A stretch of 64,000 nt of DNA from a virus: IMG/VR virus record IMGVR_UViG_3300027816_004420, positions 1-64,000 of that record; one strand, 5' to 3'. Shown here piece by piece: positions 42,742 through 51,332 of the stretch. Position 1 is the stretch's first letter. The number at the start of each line of letters is the position of its first letter. Under the pieces are notes generated by a model. It was not told where the DNA came from, made no database searches, and saw nothing but the letters and a program-made list of their open reading frames with translations. The position numbers and the translations under genes are program-made.

Positions 42742-44529
42742 TTACTGAGTCTTTCTGTCGTAACTAATAAGATTTTTCATCTTTTCCATTTCTTCAGAAA
42801 TTATTTTTGATTTCTTGTCCTCAGTTGATTCTAATTGGTTGAATATTTTTGCAGATTTTTCAGTTGATGATTTTATTTTTTTGAGACTTCCAGTTGACTT
42901 GGTCTCACCTGCAACGTCTACAGGTTGAGGTTGTCTTTTATAAGATGCGTTTTGTTGTTCTGCACCGTATAGGTTGTCCTTATAATTTTTCATGAACTTT
43001 TCACCTACCTCACTCGGGACCACGTTACCTAACGCTTTACCATCTTTGTCCTTGACAGCATTACCTGTTTTTGAATTTCCTTTCAAATACATTTCGATTT
43101 TTTCATCTTCAGGTTTGATTTCATCATAAACAAGATTTGTCATACCAGGGTATGCGAATGCATCAATATATTCATCGACTGCTTCAGACGGATGATACTT
43201 TTTTGTTTTTTCTTTCATACCTGAAAGGTCATAATTACTCTCTGGAAACGCCTCAGGGTTTTCACTAAATTCACCATTCGAACCTGATTTGAGATAATCC
43301 TTCATTTTTTTCACAACACTCTTAGCATAATCTTCATTTTCTTTTTTCGACGCGTTAAGAGCTTTCATTGTTTTTTTCAAACCTTCGGGTTCTTTCTTTG
43401 AGATGTTTGATTTTTCCTTTTTTTCTTTTTGCTCGATGACAATATTTTCAATCAAATCTATAAGTTCATTTTCAGTGAAAACGATTTTATTTTCATTTTC
43501 CTTTATTCCTTTGAGGGTCAGAACTAAATTAACTTGTTTCAAAGTTTTTAAGTCCGAAGAAGACAATTTTTTATCCCCTTCAGCTTTCTTCATTAATTCT
43601 TTTTTCAATGATTTCAATTTTGATTGAGGAATTTTCTCATCATCTGGGACATTCAATTTCTTGTGAAGTGCACCTTTTTTAATATCAGTTTTTTGAATCC
43701 ATTTTTTTTCAGATTCTTTAGTTTCTTTTTTGTGATTACATTTACAATTCATCATACCACACTTCGCACACTTCTTACCTTTAGATTCTTTAACATGATA
43801 TTTTTTTCCATCTACTTCAAAAGAATCTCTTCCGTCTTTTTTAGCATCCGCTAAAGCCCCTGTAAAAGCATTTCCTTCTTCAGTCTCAGCTTCTTCTTCT
43901 AAACCTTTCATGATTCTAATTTTCATTGGACCATATTTGTCCTTATACATGTCGAAAAATTTCTTACCTTCTTCACCAGGTGCAAACCAATTAGTTTTTT
44001 CACCAAATTTTTGGAACATAGGTTCGAACTCATCGTATTCTTCTTCATCAAAATCGAAATCAAAATCTCCTATATGAGCTCTATCTTTTTCATCAAACCA
44101 ACCATGTTCATCGCTAAATGAACCAAATATTTTGTTTTTGAGGTTAGCTTTCATTTTATTGTCTTCCAATCCTTTACCAACGTAAGTTGGTTCATTCTGA
44201 GACAATTCTTCTGCATCCTCTTCAGCCTCTTCATCACCTTCGTAATCACCATGTGTTGATTTATCTTTATCATAAAAAAACCATTCATCCATTTCTTCGG
44301 TTTCTTTAGTCTCTTTCTTTTTACTTCTTAATTTTTTGAAGTCTGCAGCATCTAATTTACCCTTTGGCTCTGCAACATCTAATTTCTTTTGACCTCCTTT
44401 GAGTCCTTCCTCAACTTCAATTTCCTGCCATTCACCTTTTTCTTCGGTAATTTGTTTAACCTTGCTCTCGATTTCCTCATTGAGGATTTTAGAAATAAGA
44501 TTGTCAATATGTTTTTGAAACTTGTCCAT
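42742..44529 (-). CDS. Highly charged probable virion-interior protein
   Basis: 595 aa, Lys/Glu-rich with long coiled-coil stretches. KKCAKCGMMNCKCNHKKE (around 252-270) could bind a metal. The segment NAFTGALADAKKDGRDSFEV resembles one seen in structural or prohead-core proteins of large phages. Very low complexity and lack of an enzymatic core fit a scaffold or packaged internal protein; this is inference. Preceded by TATTTAT (44546-44552), the presumed late motif. Confidence 0.5.
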   Translation of the reverse strand: MDKFQKHIDNLISKILNEEIESKVKQITEEKGEWQEIEVEEGLKGGQKKLDVAEPKGKLDAADFKKLRSKKKETKETEEMDEWFFYDKDKSTHGDYEGDEEAEEDAEELSQNEPTYVGKGLEDNKMKANLKNKIFGSFSDEHGWFDEKDRAHIGDFDFDFDEEEYDEFEPMFQKFGEKTNWFAPGEEGKKFFDMYKDKYGPMKIRIMKGLEEEAETEEGNAFTGALADAKKDGRDSFEVDGKKYHVKESKGKKCAKCGMMNCKCNHKKETKESEKKWIQKTDIKKGALHKKLNVPDDEKIPQSKLKSLKKELMKKAEGDKKLSSSDLKTLKQVNLVLTLKGIKENENKIVFTENELIDLIENIVIEQKEKKEKSNISKKEPEGLKKTMKALNASKKENEDYAKSVVKKMKDYLKSGSNGEFSENPEAFPESNYDLSGMKEKTKKYHPSEAVDEYIDAFAYPGMTNLVYDEIKPEDEKIEMYLKGNSKTGNAVKDKDGKALGNVVPSEVGEKFMKNYKDNLYGAEQQNASYKRQPQPVDVAGETKSTGSLKKIKSSTEKSAKIFNQLESTEDKKSKIISEEMEKMKNLISYDRKTQ

Positions 44530-44545
44530 TATGTGTGTTTTTAAT

Positions 44546-44552
44546 ATAAATA
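44546..44552 (-). promoter_or_regulatory. TATTTAT upstream motif
   Basis: TATTTAT on the minus strand 16 nt before the start at 44529. Confidence 0.45.
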
Positions 44553-44555
44553 TCT

Positions 44556-45761
44556 TTATTTTGGTCTTTTATTAATTTTCTCAAACTCGTGCTCCAATAT
44601 TGTGATAATAACATTTTCACTGATTTTGAATTTTTTGGAAATTGATTTTATTGCTTCTTTTACAGACTCATTTTTCGTAATTTTCAAAGCATTTATGTCA
44701 CCCTGATTACAATATGGGAATTTCGTGCATTTCTTTTTTACTTTTACAAATGAACCACCAGGGACTTGGGTTTTCCTACTTGGCCCCCAATCTTTTTTCT
44801 TTGTGGATTTAGCCCACATTGCAGGTGTTTCATAACCACCAACTGAACCCGAACCTGTCGCTTCTTTTGTTTCAGCCTTTTCAATACCATTGAGGCCCAT
44901 TGCATTTACTGCAATACCCTCTTTAAGTTTTGGAGTTTCAGCAAAACTCTTTCTTAGAAAATCACTGTCTTTAAATGCAATAGGACCCGCAAATGCCCCT
45001 GATGAACCTGACCCTGTCGCCTCCTTATTTTCAATTTTTTTTCCCAACCCACACTTTTGAAAAAAGTCATCGTAATCAAACTTTACACCTTCTTTCTTAA
45101 ATTTTTGAACCATGTTTTTAGCAACCTTCATCTTATTTCCTTTATCATTAATTTGATTCAGAATTTCAATGATTCCGTCCACCATATCTTTATCATTACC
45201 TTTCAACTCCTTATCTACTTTTTCATTCGTTTTCTCTTTGCCAGGTCTACCCCACTTTCTTTTCTTGATGTAAGGGTCATCTTTCGTTACATTGGGTAAA
45301 CCGAAGTTAAACTCCTTATATCCTTGTTTGTATTTCGCTCTCTTCTTAAAATCGATATAGTCTTTATCGGCTTGTAAATCTGTCGCAAATTGTCTTTTTG
45401 CGGTAACTTTATCGTCCTCCTTAGTTTCTATTTTACTCAACTTAGAATAATATTTTGGGTCTTCATATAAGTGGTCCATAGCGATTTCTTTGGCCATGTT
45501 CTTATCCTTGGTGTGTTCAGTCTCAATTTTGACTCCTTTAAGAAATTCATGTGTAAGTTTTTTGACATCAACCTTGTGTTTGTGAGCAATGTCACCCAAA
45601 CTCATTTTATCTGCCTTACCACCCTCTAGTTTCTCTTCTTTAAATGATTGTTTCAATCTAGTTGCATCTTTCATAGTTGAGGAATTCAACTTTACATTTG
45701 GTTGTGTTGTGAAAGCCTTGTCTATGGCTTTTTTGAATTGTTCTGCAGCATTAAATCCCAT
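44556..45761 (-). CDS. DUF5661-containing probable structural protein
   Basis: 401 aa. An N-terminal segment LGDIAHKHKVDVKKLTHEFL followed by KIETEHTKDKNMAKEIAMDH and LYEDPKYYSKL matches DUF5661 of phage proteins. Two copies of an EATGSGS-(S/V)-G motif (KEATGSGSSGAFAGPIAF and KEATGSGSVGGYETPAMW) mark a repeat often seen in virion proteins. A C-terminal Cys pair (KKKCTKFPYC) is present. Probably packaged or structural. Confidence 0.6.
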   Translation of the reverse strand: MGFNAAEQFKKAIDKAFTTQPNVKLNSSTMKDATRLKQSFKEEKLEGGKADKMSLGDIAHKHKVDVKKLTHEFLKGVKIETEHTKDKNMAKEIAMDHLYEDPKYYSKLSKIETKEDDKVTAKRQFATDLQADKDYIDFKKRAKYKQGYKEFNFGLPNVTKDDPYIKKRKWGRPGKEKTNEKVDKELKGNDKDMVDGIIEILNQINDKGNKMKVAKNMVQKFKKEGVKFDYDDFFQKCGLGKKIENKEATGSGSSGAFAGPIAFKDSDFLRKSFAETPKLKEGIAVNAMGLNGIEKAETKEATGSGSVGGYETPAMWAKSTKKKDWGPSRKTQVPGGSFVKVKKKCTKFPYCNQGDINALKITKNESVKEAIKSISKKFKISENVIITILEHEFEKINKRPK

Positions 45762-45762
45762 G

Positions 45763-46008
45763 TTAAGCGTTTTTCAATCTAGGTTCCCAATAACCTCTGT
45801 TGGTCCACATGAACTGGTAAAATTCACGGAACATCCTAAGAGTTATATCTTTTATATCACCTTCGAGTTTTCCTTTTTTGATTTCTTTTCTTATTGTATC
45901 AAGAAGTTTATCCTCGAATTGTTTGACAGTATTATTCTGCATAAAGTTTCTAACCTCCTTGCGGACTAATGTTTCAATTTCTTTTATTTCTGAATTTGTA
46001 AATGCCAT
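45763..46008 (-). CDS. Conserved small phage protein
   Basis: 81 aa, helical: MAFTNSEIKEIETLVRKEVR ... FREFYQFMWTNRGYWEPRLK. The C-terminal F-(Y/M)-W-x-x-R-G-x-W pattern recurs in T4-like marine phages, uncharacterised. One-base gap to the DUF5661 gene. Confidence 0.6.
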   Translation of the reverse strand: MAFTNSEIKEIETLVRKEVRNFMQNNTVKQFEDKLLDTIRKEIKKGKLEGDIKDITLRMFREFYQFMWTNRGYWEPRLKNA

Positions 46009-46436
46009 TATTTGGTTATTAAAAAGAACGTTAATACAGCAATCAGACCTGTGCCAAGGATAGAATTGAATTTACTTTTTACTTTCTCTTTCTTCAAATC
46101 AAATTCTAATTTTTTTGAATATCTTTCCATGATATCAAACTTTTGTTTCTCAGAATCAATTATTGTGAGATAATTCGTTTCTTTTGCTCTAAGAATTGTA
46201 ATAACGCTGTCCTTGAGTCCTACTTTTTTCTCGGTTTCAATAAGTTGGAATTCAGTGAGTTTCAATTGTGCCTTTGCAGAATCTCCACTTATTAAGTCTT
46301 TCATTATTTGCTTAACCACAGGTAAGGGAAAACACTTTTCAGTCTTACTTGTATCTATCTGTGAAAAAGCTATCGACTTCACGAGAAGTAAGCTTATCAA
46401 TATTGCTAATTTTTTCATGATAAATTTCTTTGACAA
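46008..46436 (-). CDS. Spanin-like lysis accessory protein (secreted, C-terminal membrane helix)
   Basis: 142 aa (start 46436; second Met at 46418 begins MKKLAILISLLLVKSIAFSQ, a signal peptide). A coiled coil (60-115) and a C-terminal membrane helix (TGLIAVLTFFLI) follow. CFPLPVVKQIMKDL is like small lysis proteins in Bacteroidota phages. It overlaps the next gene by 92 nt in another frame, recalling Rz/Rz1. No lipobox is seen, so a spanin role is tentative. Confidence 0.5.
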   Translation of the reverse strand: MSKKFIMKKLAILISLLLVKSIAFSQIDTSKTEKCFPLPVVKQIMKDLISGDSAKAQLKLTEFQLIETEKKVGLKDSVITILRAKETNYLTIIDSEKQKFDIMERYSKKLEFDLKKEKVKSKFNSILGTGLIAVLTFFLITK

Positions 46437-46707
46437 TTGTTTTTTGATTTTTTATTTTGCCGATAGTTTGGTCTACTTTTTCAATTTCATTGTTGAAATC
46501 AGAAATCTTGTTTTCCAATTTCAAATTATCTTCGTGAAGTTGCTTAATAACAACATTGAGTGAATCAAGTTGTTGTTTTTGGTCGGCAGCCATTTGGACC
46601 CTTGGTGTCAGGAAAAATATTAAATAATAAAGGATGAACAATCCGAAAATAACTTTAAGGATTGTTATGTAATGTTTCTTTAAGAAATTTAGAATTTTAC
46701 TAATCAT
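46345..46707 (-). CDS. i-spanin-like protein (N-terminal helix plus coiled coil)
   Basis: 120 aa. One N-terminal membrane helix (ILKVIFGLFILYYLIFFL) and a periplasmic coiled coil (LDSLNVVIKQLHEDNLKLEN...). This is Rz-like topology. It overlaps the downstream secreted gene by 92 nt and lies near the amidase. Confidence 0.55.
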   Translation of the reverse strand: MISKILNFLKKHYITILKVIFGLFILYYLIFFLTPRVQMAADQKQQLDSLNVVIKQLHEDNLKLENKISDFNNEIEKVDQTIGKIKNQKTIVKEIYHEKISNIDKLTSREVDSFFTDRYK

Positions 46708-46708
46708 A

Positions 46709-47290
46709 TTAAATTGGTGATTCTTTTGTTTTCTTTCTACTCGCCAAAACTTTACCCCATTTGGATTTGAATTTTTGGTAGAATTGTTGAAGTTTATTAA
46801 TTAAATCCAGAAATTCTTGGTCAACCTTAACCATTTGTCCATTGATATAAATTCCACTATCTTCCCCAATTGTGAAGATAAATTCCAAGTCTTCATCAAT
46901 TAATTTCCCAGACCATTCAACATTATTTTGATAAACATTCAAGACATTGAAATCTACAAGGTCAGAAACCTCTTCTACGAATTCATCCATGGTTTCTTGG
47001 AATGCAACTTTATCGTCTGTTGTAATATCCAATTCACTTCTGTCCTTACCATGAAGGGCTAAGATTCCACCTGAAATTCTATATTTCTGAGTTTTGTCTT
47101 CAGGTGTTGGTTTTTCACCTTTCTCTTCATCAGAAACCGCAGTATCATATTGATTGTCTCTTTCAATCCTTTTTTCAAGGTCTTTGGCGACATTGATTTG
47201 TGTCTCTTGTTCGAATATCAGTCTCGATTTTTTCAAAAGAGATTTGATTTCATCGTATCTTTCTTCGTTAAGCATATTGTTCATTTTCAA
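46709..47290 (-). CDS. Unknown phage protein
   Basis: 193 aa (start 47290 or MLNEERYDEIKSL at 47275). First half helical and acidic, second half beta-rich (YQNNVEWSGKLIDEDLEFIF, GIYINGQMVKVD). The ISEERYxxIKxLLxKSR-type beginning is common in structural-module proteins of large phages. No function assigned. Confidence 0.55.
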   Translation of the reverse strand: MKMNNMLNEERYDEIKSLLKKSRLIFEQETQINVAKDLEKRIERDNQYDTAVSDEEKGEKPTPEDKTQKYRISGGILALHGKDRSELDITTDDKVAFQETMDEFVEEVSDLVDFNVLNVYQNNVEWSGKLIDEDLEFIFTIGEDSGIYINGQMVKVDQEFLDLINKLQQFYQKFKSKWGKVLASRKKTKESPI

Positions 47291-47873
47291 AATATTTTTG
47301 TAAGGTCTCGAATTGAAATGAAGGATTTAGGTCCGTATACATTGTGTCGATATTACTCCTTGAAATTATTCCCTCCCAATCAGTAATCCCATCGATTTTT
47401 GTGTTATGACCTATTGACCTCAGTTTTATGTTAAGCGACTCTCCTAGCATTTTACACAGTTCAGCTGTTGATTCCATTTGAATGTCAGTGTAAGGTTGCC
47501 AAAAAAAGTAGTCTCTCCATTTTTTTTCATAAACCTTGTCATTATAAATACTTCCAATCCAGTTAATATAATGATTGGTTAATGGTTTCTTTTCCAACCA
47601 TCCAAGGTTCTCAAGACATATTATGACTGAGTTCTTATTGATTTGTTCCTTAGGAAATATGTTCGAATGACCTAACTCTGGTAGAAGTTGTAAAACCTCA
47701 CCCTTTCTTGTTACAACGTAGTTTGGGATTTTATCATATTGTCCATTATATCTAAATTTAAGGGAGACCAGGAATTCCCCGACCTCCCTTGAAGTATGAC
47801 ATAATATTATTTGATTTTTTTTCTTTTGTTTCCCAATCGGTTTGAAGTTTCCGTATTTTTGGATTTTAAGCAT
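47268..47873 (-). CDS. N-acetylmuramoyl-L-alanine amidase (endolysin)
   Basis: 201 aa with Amidase_2-like pattern: IILCHTS (His26), a YVVTRKGEVLQLLPE strand pair, ICLENLGWL, and LRSIGHNTKIDG (His156) with a terminal YTDLNPSF (Asp about 180) as the third zinc ligand. It would cut the bond between muramic acid and the peptide stem. No signal peptide, so it needs a holin or similar. Overlaps the membrane gene 47866-48585 by 8 nt and is followed by spanin-like genes. Confidence 0.65.
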   Translation of the reverse strand: MLKIQKYGNFKPIGKQKKKNQIILCHTSREVGEFLVSLKFRYNGQYDKIPNYVVTRKGEVLQLLPELGHSNIFPKEQINKNSVIICLENLGWLEKKPLTNHYINWIGSIYNDKVYEKKWRDYFFWQPYTDIQMESTAELCKMLGESLNIKLRSIGHNTKIDGITDWEGIISRSNIDTMYTDLNPSFQFETLQKYFENEQYA

Positions 47874-48585
47874 CTCTTCTCAAATAACTCAATACCTTTT
47901 TATTATTAGTTTCTTTAACTGAGGGTGTTTCATCATAAACAATTGGTTCTTGTAGGTTTCCAAACTTTTGTTCATTTAGTTTCCTCAGTTCTTCTTCAAG
48001 TTTTTTTAATTCATCTTCAGTTGGAGTGAATTTTTCTTTTTCGATTTCGGCCTCTTTCAGTCCAGCTTGTTTACTCAATTCTTCTATATCCAAGTCGAAA
48101 TTATTGACCGGTAGTTTTCTTTTTTCTTCCTCTTCGAATTTCACAAGCATGTGTAGGAACGATAAGGATATCAATGGTAACATACCACCTGCGAACAAAG
48201 CCAAGAATCTTTTGTGTCCAACGAGGTCACCAGATTCTACACCTAAAAATGAAACGATGGGGTCAACCATATCAACCCAATCTTTGAAAGATTCGCTGTT
48301 TATATCAATATATTGATATGCAAAAAATATGTTTCCAATGAATTGTATCAACGTAACAATGATGAATGGGAAATATACTTTTTTACCCATTTGAGCCGCA
48401 ATTGCGGCTAACGCTGATAAAGCAGCGATTTCAATCCCTATTGAAAGATATATCGACCAACTCAATGGATTAGAAATACCATACCAAGTTGTTACGTGAG
48501 AAATGGAAACAATAGCAACCGTAATAATCGGAACCAAGAAGGCAACGTATATTAGGGTTTTAAAGTTTTTTTGTATCCAGTTCAT
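47866..48585 (-). CDS. Four-helix membrane protein, possible holin
   Basis: 239 aa with about four membrane helices in the first 155 residues (LIYVAFLVPIITVAIVSI, LSIGIEIAALSALAAIAA, FIIVTLIQFIGNIFFA, FLALFAGGMLPLISLSF) and a charged coiled-coil cytoplasmic tail. Position directly before the amidase suggests a holin or lysis role, but the tail is longer than in usual holins. Confidence 0.5.
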   Translation of the reverse strand: MNWIQKNFKTLIYVAFLVPIITVAIVSISHVTTWYGISNPLSWSIYLSIGIEIAALSALAAIAAQMGKKVYFPFIIVTLIQFIGNIFFAYQYIDINSESFKDWVDMVDPIVSFLGVESGDLVGHKRFLALFAGGMLPLISLSFLHMLVKFEEEEKRKLPVNNFDLDIEELSKQAGLKEAEIEKEKFTPTEDELKKLEEELRKLNEQKFGNLQEPIVYDETPSVKETNNKKVLSYLRRDA

Positions 48586-48866
48586 TATTTTTTATTTAAT
48601 TTTTTTATTTCTTCTTCGATTTCAGTTTGTCTTCTTACATCAAGAAGTTTTCTATCTGTCGCTTGAATCATTCTTTTTTCAGCCTCAAGACCTGAAATCT
48701 TAAGTTCCTTATTCAACTCGGTTTTAGTATAAGTTGAATCTTTTATTGCTCTTATTTCTGATTTAATCCTACTTAAATCTCTTGAATCTCCACATCCCTT
48801 AAAAAAGGTTAATACCGCAATTACCAATACGATAACTGTGAAATTGTTTTGAATAAATTTTTTCAT
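48585..48866 (-). CDS. Membrane-anchored coiled-coil protein
   Basis: 93 aa. One N-terminal helix (FTVIVLVIAVLTFFKGCG) with a Cys directly after it (weak lipobox), then a coiled coil to the end. Similar in design to i-spanin-like proteins; first gene of the lysis-region operon. Confidence 0.5.
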   Translation of the reverse strand: MKKFIQNNFTVIVLVIAVLTFFKGCGDSRDLSRIKSEIRAIKDSTYTKTELNKELKISGLEAEKRMIQATDRKLLDVRRQTEIEEEIKKLNKK

Positions 48867-48913
48867 AATTTTATAATTTTAATACAACTTAGATTTATAA
48901 TTTTAATATCATA

Positions 48914-48945
48914 AAAATATAAAAGGTGTATCTAATAAATACACC
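48914..48945 (-). terminator. Probable terminator, minus strand
   Basis: GGTGTAT-...-ATACACC hairpin (48925-48945) with a T-rich run after it on the minus strand (TTTTATATTTTT). It separates the sigma-factor gene from the lysis-region operon. Confidence 0.65.
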
Positions 48946-48957
48946 CTTTACCTTTAA

Positions 48958-49755
48958 TTACATGTAGTCGAACAAACTACCCGTTTCATTCCTAAGTTTT
49001 CTGAGGGCTTTTTCTTTGATTTGTCTAACCCTTTCCTTAGTTAAATCAAAGTCATTACCAATATCTTCTAATGTTCTTGTTGAGCCAGATAACCCGAAAT
49101 AATCTTGGATGATTACCTTTTCTCTTTCATCGAGAACATCGAGAAGTGAAAGTAATTTATCTTTAAGTGTTTGCTCTGAAGAAAGTCCTGAGTCCGCACT
49201 TTCAGCATTTGGATTTGGAACAACATCCAAAAGCGTATCTCCCTCTTCGTTAAGTGGGCTATCCAAGTTCACAATAGATGGTAGGTTGAGAAACTTCTCA
49301 GGAAGTTCAGTCCCCACCTTGTCAAGTTCTTTTTTCGCCTTATGTAGTTCTTGAACCACATTTACTGGTAGTCGAATTGTTCTAGCATTTTCATTCAAGG
49401 ATTGAAGTATGGATTGTCTAATCCACCACACAGCGTATGATATGAATCTAAGATTTTTTGACCAATCAAAATTCTCAATCGCTTTCATAAGACCATAATT
49501 ACCTTCAGCGATAAGGTCAGGTAAATCTAACCCTTGGTTTTGATATTGTTTGGAAACAGTAATCACAAACCTTAAGTTACCCTCGAGAATTTCTTTTTTT
49601 ATTTCTTCCTTCTCTTGGATTGAGATTCTACCTGATAACATTTTTCTAGAAAGTTCTCTTTCTCTCTCTACCGTCATTACCTTAAGTTTTCTTACTTCTT
49701 TAAGGTAGGCGTTAATTTCTTCCTGATTAATTGGGATTACACTTTTTTCCTTCAT
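48958..49755 (-). CDS. RpoD-like sigma factor
   Basis: 265 aa. Region 2 is clear (NLRFVITVSKQYQNQGLDLP, AEGNYGLMKAIENFDW, FISYAVWWIRQSILQSL, the -10 reading helix), followed by shorter region 3 and region 4 with DIGNDFDLTKERVRQIKEKA for -35 contact. Size and sequence match the short primary sigma factors of Bacteroidota (about 285 aa, no region 1.1) rather than T4 gp55. It should steer host RNA polymerase to phage promoters; the TATTTAT motif is a candidate target (inference). Followed by a terminator. Confidence 0.9.
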   Translation of the reverse strand: MKEKSVIPINQEEINAYLKEVRKLKVMTVERERELSRKMLSGRISIQEKEEIKKEILEGNLRFVITVSKQYQNQGLDLPDLIAEGNYGLMKAIENFDWSKNLRFISYAVWWIRQSILQSLNENARTIRLPVNVVQELHKAKKELDKVGTELPEKFLNLPSIVNLDSPLNEEGDTLLDVVPNPNAESADSGLSSEQTLKDKLLSLLDVLDEREKVIIQDYFGLSGSTRTLEDIGNDFDLTKERVRQIKEKALRKLRNETGSLFDYM

Positions 49756-49758
49756 AGA

Positions 49759-50277
49759 TTAATTTTTACTATAACTCTTTAATATATCTTTTTCGAACTC
49801 TGTAAGATTTTCAAACCCTTTGTCAATCATCTTGTCCAAAATTTGGTCTAAGGATGGTTTAGGAAACAGGTTATTCTTTTCACCCAAAAGTAATGCCACA
49901 AAATCGTCATCTTCCTCTTCGTCCATGAAATCTAAATTCCTTTTAATTCTATTAAGGTCGATATTCATCTCAACGTCATCACTTGAATTTTCTAAGTCTA
50001 AAAGATGACTTTCTATTTCTTTCGGCATAGACAATGTCATATTGTCATGTAATTCTGTCAGAATAAATGCTTCGGTTATACCATAGAGAATTCCACGGAT
50101 GTATTCAAATATTTCACTTTTTTCAACCTCAGAGGCAAAATGGAATATCAAAATACCGTTTGTGTGTTGGAATTTCATGTGAGGTGAGTCAACAATAGGG
50201 GTTAATGATAGTGCTAACTCTTGACACATCTTCTCGTTTTCGAATTTACCAATTACTGATAAAATGTATTTTTTCAT
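49759..50277 (-). CDS. Unknown phage protein
   Basis: 172 aa, ending LDQILDKMIDKGFENLTEFE KDIL, a C-terminal motif also seen behind rhomboid-like proteins. First half beta-rich. A TATATTTG box (50282-50289) lies 4 nt upstream of the ATG, so the mRNA may be leaderless. Three bases separate it from the sigma gene. Confidence 0.6.
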   Translation of the reverse strand: MKKYILSVIGKFENEKMCQELALSLTPIVDSPHMKFQHTNGILIFHFASEVEKSEIFEYIRGILYGITEAFILTELHDNMTLSMPKEIESHLLDLENSSDDVEMNIDLNRIKRNLDFMDEEEDDDFVALLLGEKNNLFPKPSLDQILDKMIDKGFENLTEFEKDILKSYSKN

Positions 50278-50291
50278 AAAGCAAATATAGG

Positions 50292-50831
50292 TTAAACTCT
50301 CTTGGATAATCCAACTATTTGATAAAAATCTTTTTTTCCTTCACAATACTCTTTTACCAAAGTAAGTAGCCCGCGAAACATAAAAGCATCATCTGATTGT
50401 TTTTCACACTTTGAAAAAAGTTCAACAAATGCTGTAATTGTTTCAACTGTATAATACCCATGACCCCTAAGTTGAGAGTGTTTATTACCCATAACTTGTG
50501 GGTGTTTCAAATCGTATGTATTTCTTTCTTGAATAGATGAGAACTTTTCGGACTCATCGTAGATTTTTATGAGGTCATTAACAAAACTATATAGATAGTT
50601 CATTTTGAAAACTGAACTATGAGACCCTTTAACCAATAAGTCAACTATCCAATGTGTGTGAGATGGGGTTCTCAACCTTTTTCCCTCTTCTTTATACTTA
50701 ACCACAAAATCAAGCTCGGGGTTTTGACCTCGTTCGCCTTGATAAATAGCAACTTCTGTAACTAAGTCAGTTTTCCAAACTTTGATTGGGTGATGTTCAA
50801 CCCCTATTTTCTTGAATGTTAAATGTTTCAT
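50292..50831 (-). CDS. Unknown protein
   Basis: 179 aa: mixed alpha/beta, His-rich (GVEHHPIKVWK, THWIVDLLVKGSH). Not recognised. ATGA overlap with the glycosylase-like gene (50828-50831), so they share a transcript. Confidence 0.6.
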   Translation of the reverse strand: MKHLTFKKIGVEHHPIKVWKTDLVTEVAIYQGERGQNPELDFVVKYKEEGKRLRTPSHTHWIVDLLVKGSHSSVFKMNYLYSFVNDLIKIYDESEKFSSIQERNTYDLKHPQVMGNKHSQLRGHGYYTVETITAFVELFSKCEKQSDDAFMFRGLLTLVKEYCEGKKDFYQIVGLSKRV

Positions 50832-51304
50832 AGATATACTCTTCCTTTTTTTCCTGAATGTTGTTCATACCATTTACCTTCATTATCCAACCATACGTAA
50901 GGGTCTGAAGGGTCTTCGGACCACCCATATTTTTGATAAAATTCAGGTTCTTTTTTCAAAAGATTGGCACGGTGAGATGAATGAAATCTTTCGTTTCCAA
51001 TGAATGGTGGTATAATAACATCATTCTCAATGTATTGTTCAAAACTCATCGTATTCTTGAATCCTCGACAAATCCATTCTGCAATTGAATAATTCATATA
51101 CAATTTCAACGCAGGGACATAGTCTCTCCACATAACCGTGCAAGGATGGTTTAACCAACCTTTGTATGGTGTTCCATCTAACTTAGGCCTACGGGTGATT
51201 GCTGATATTATTTGATAAGTTTCAACTCTTTGTTTACCGAGACGTTTGTTGTCGAGGGATTTAAGAGATTTTCTCATATCGGAATATGGTAAGAAAATTT
51301 GCAT
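50828..51304 (-). CDS. Pyrimidine dimer DNA glycosylase-like protein (Pyr_excise / MSMEG_6728 type)
   Basis: 158 aa, start MQIFLPYSDMRKSLKSLDNK chosen because family members start there. The KSLKSLDNKRLGKQRVE block, WLNHPCTVMWR, and the SSHRANLLKKEPEFYQKYGW block match proteins annotated as pyrimidine-dimer glycosylase (T4 DenV superfamily). Such enzymes cut the glycosyl bond at UV dimers. With the UvrC-like gene this makes a second repair function in the window. Confidence 0.7.
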   Translation of the reverse strand: MQIFLPYSDMRKSLKSLDNKRLGKQRVETYQIISAITRRPKLDGTPYKGWLNHPCTVMWRDYVPALKLYMNYSIAEWICRGFKNTMSFEQYIENDVIIPPFIGNERFHSSHRANLLKKEPEFYQKYGWSEDPSDPYVWLDNEGKWYEQHSGKKGRVYL

Positions 51305-51332
51305 GCTGCAATGATACTGAATATTTTTACAA

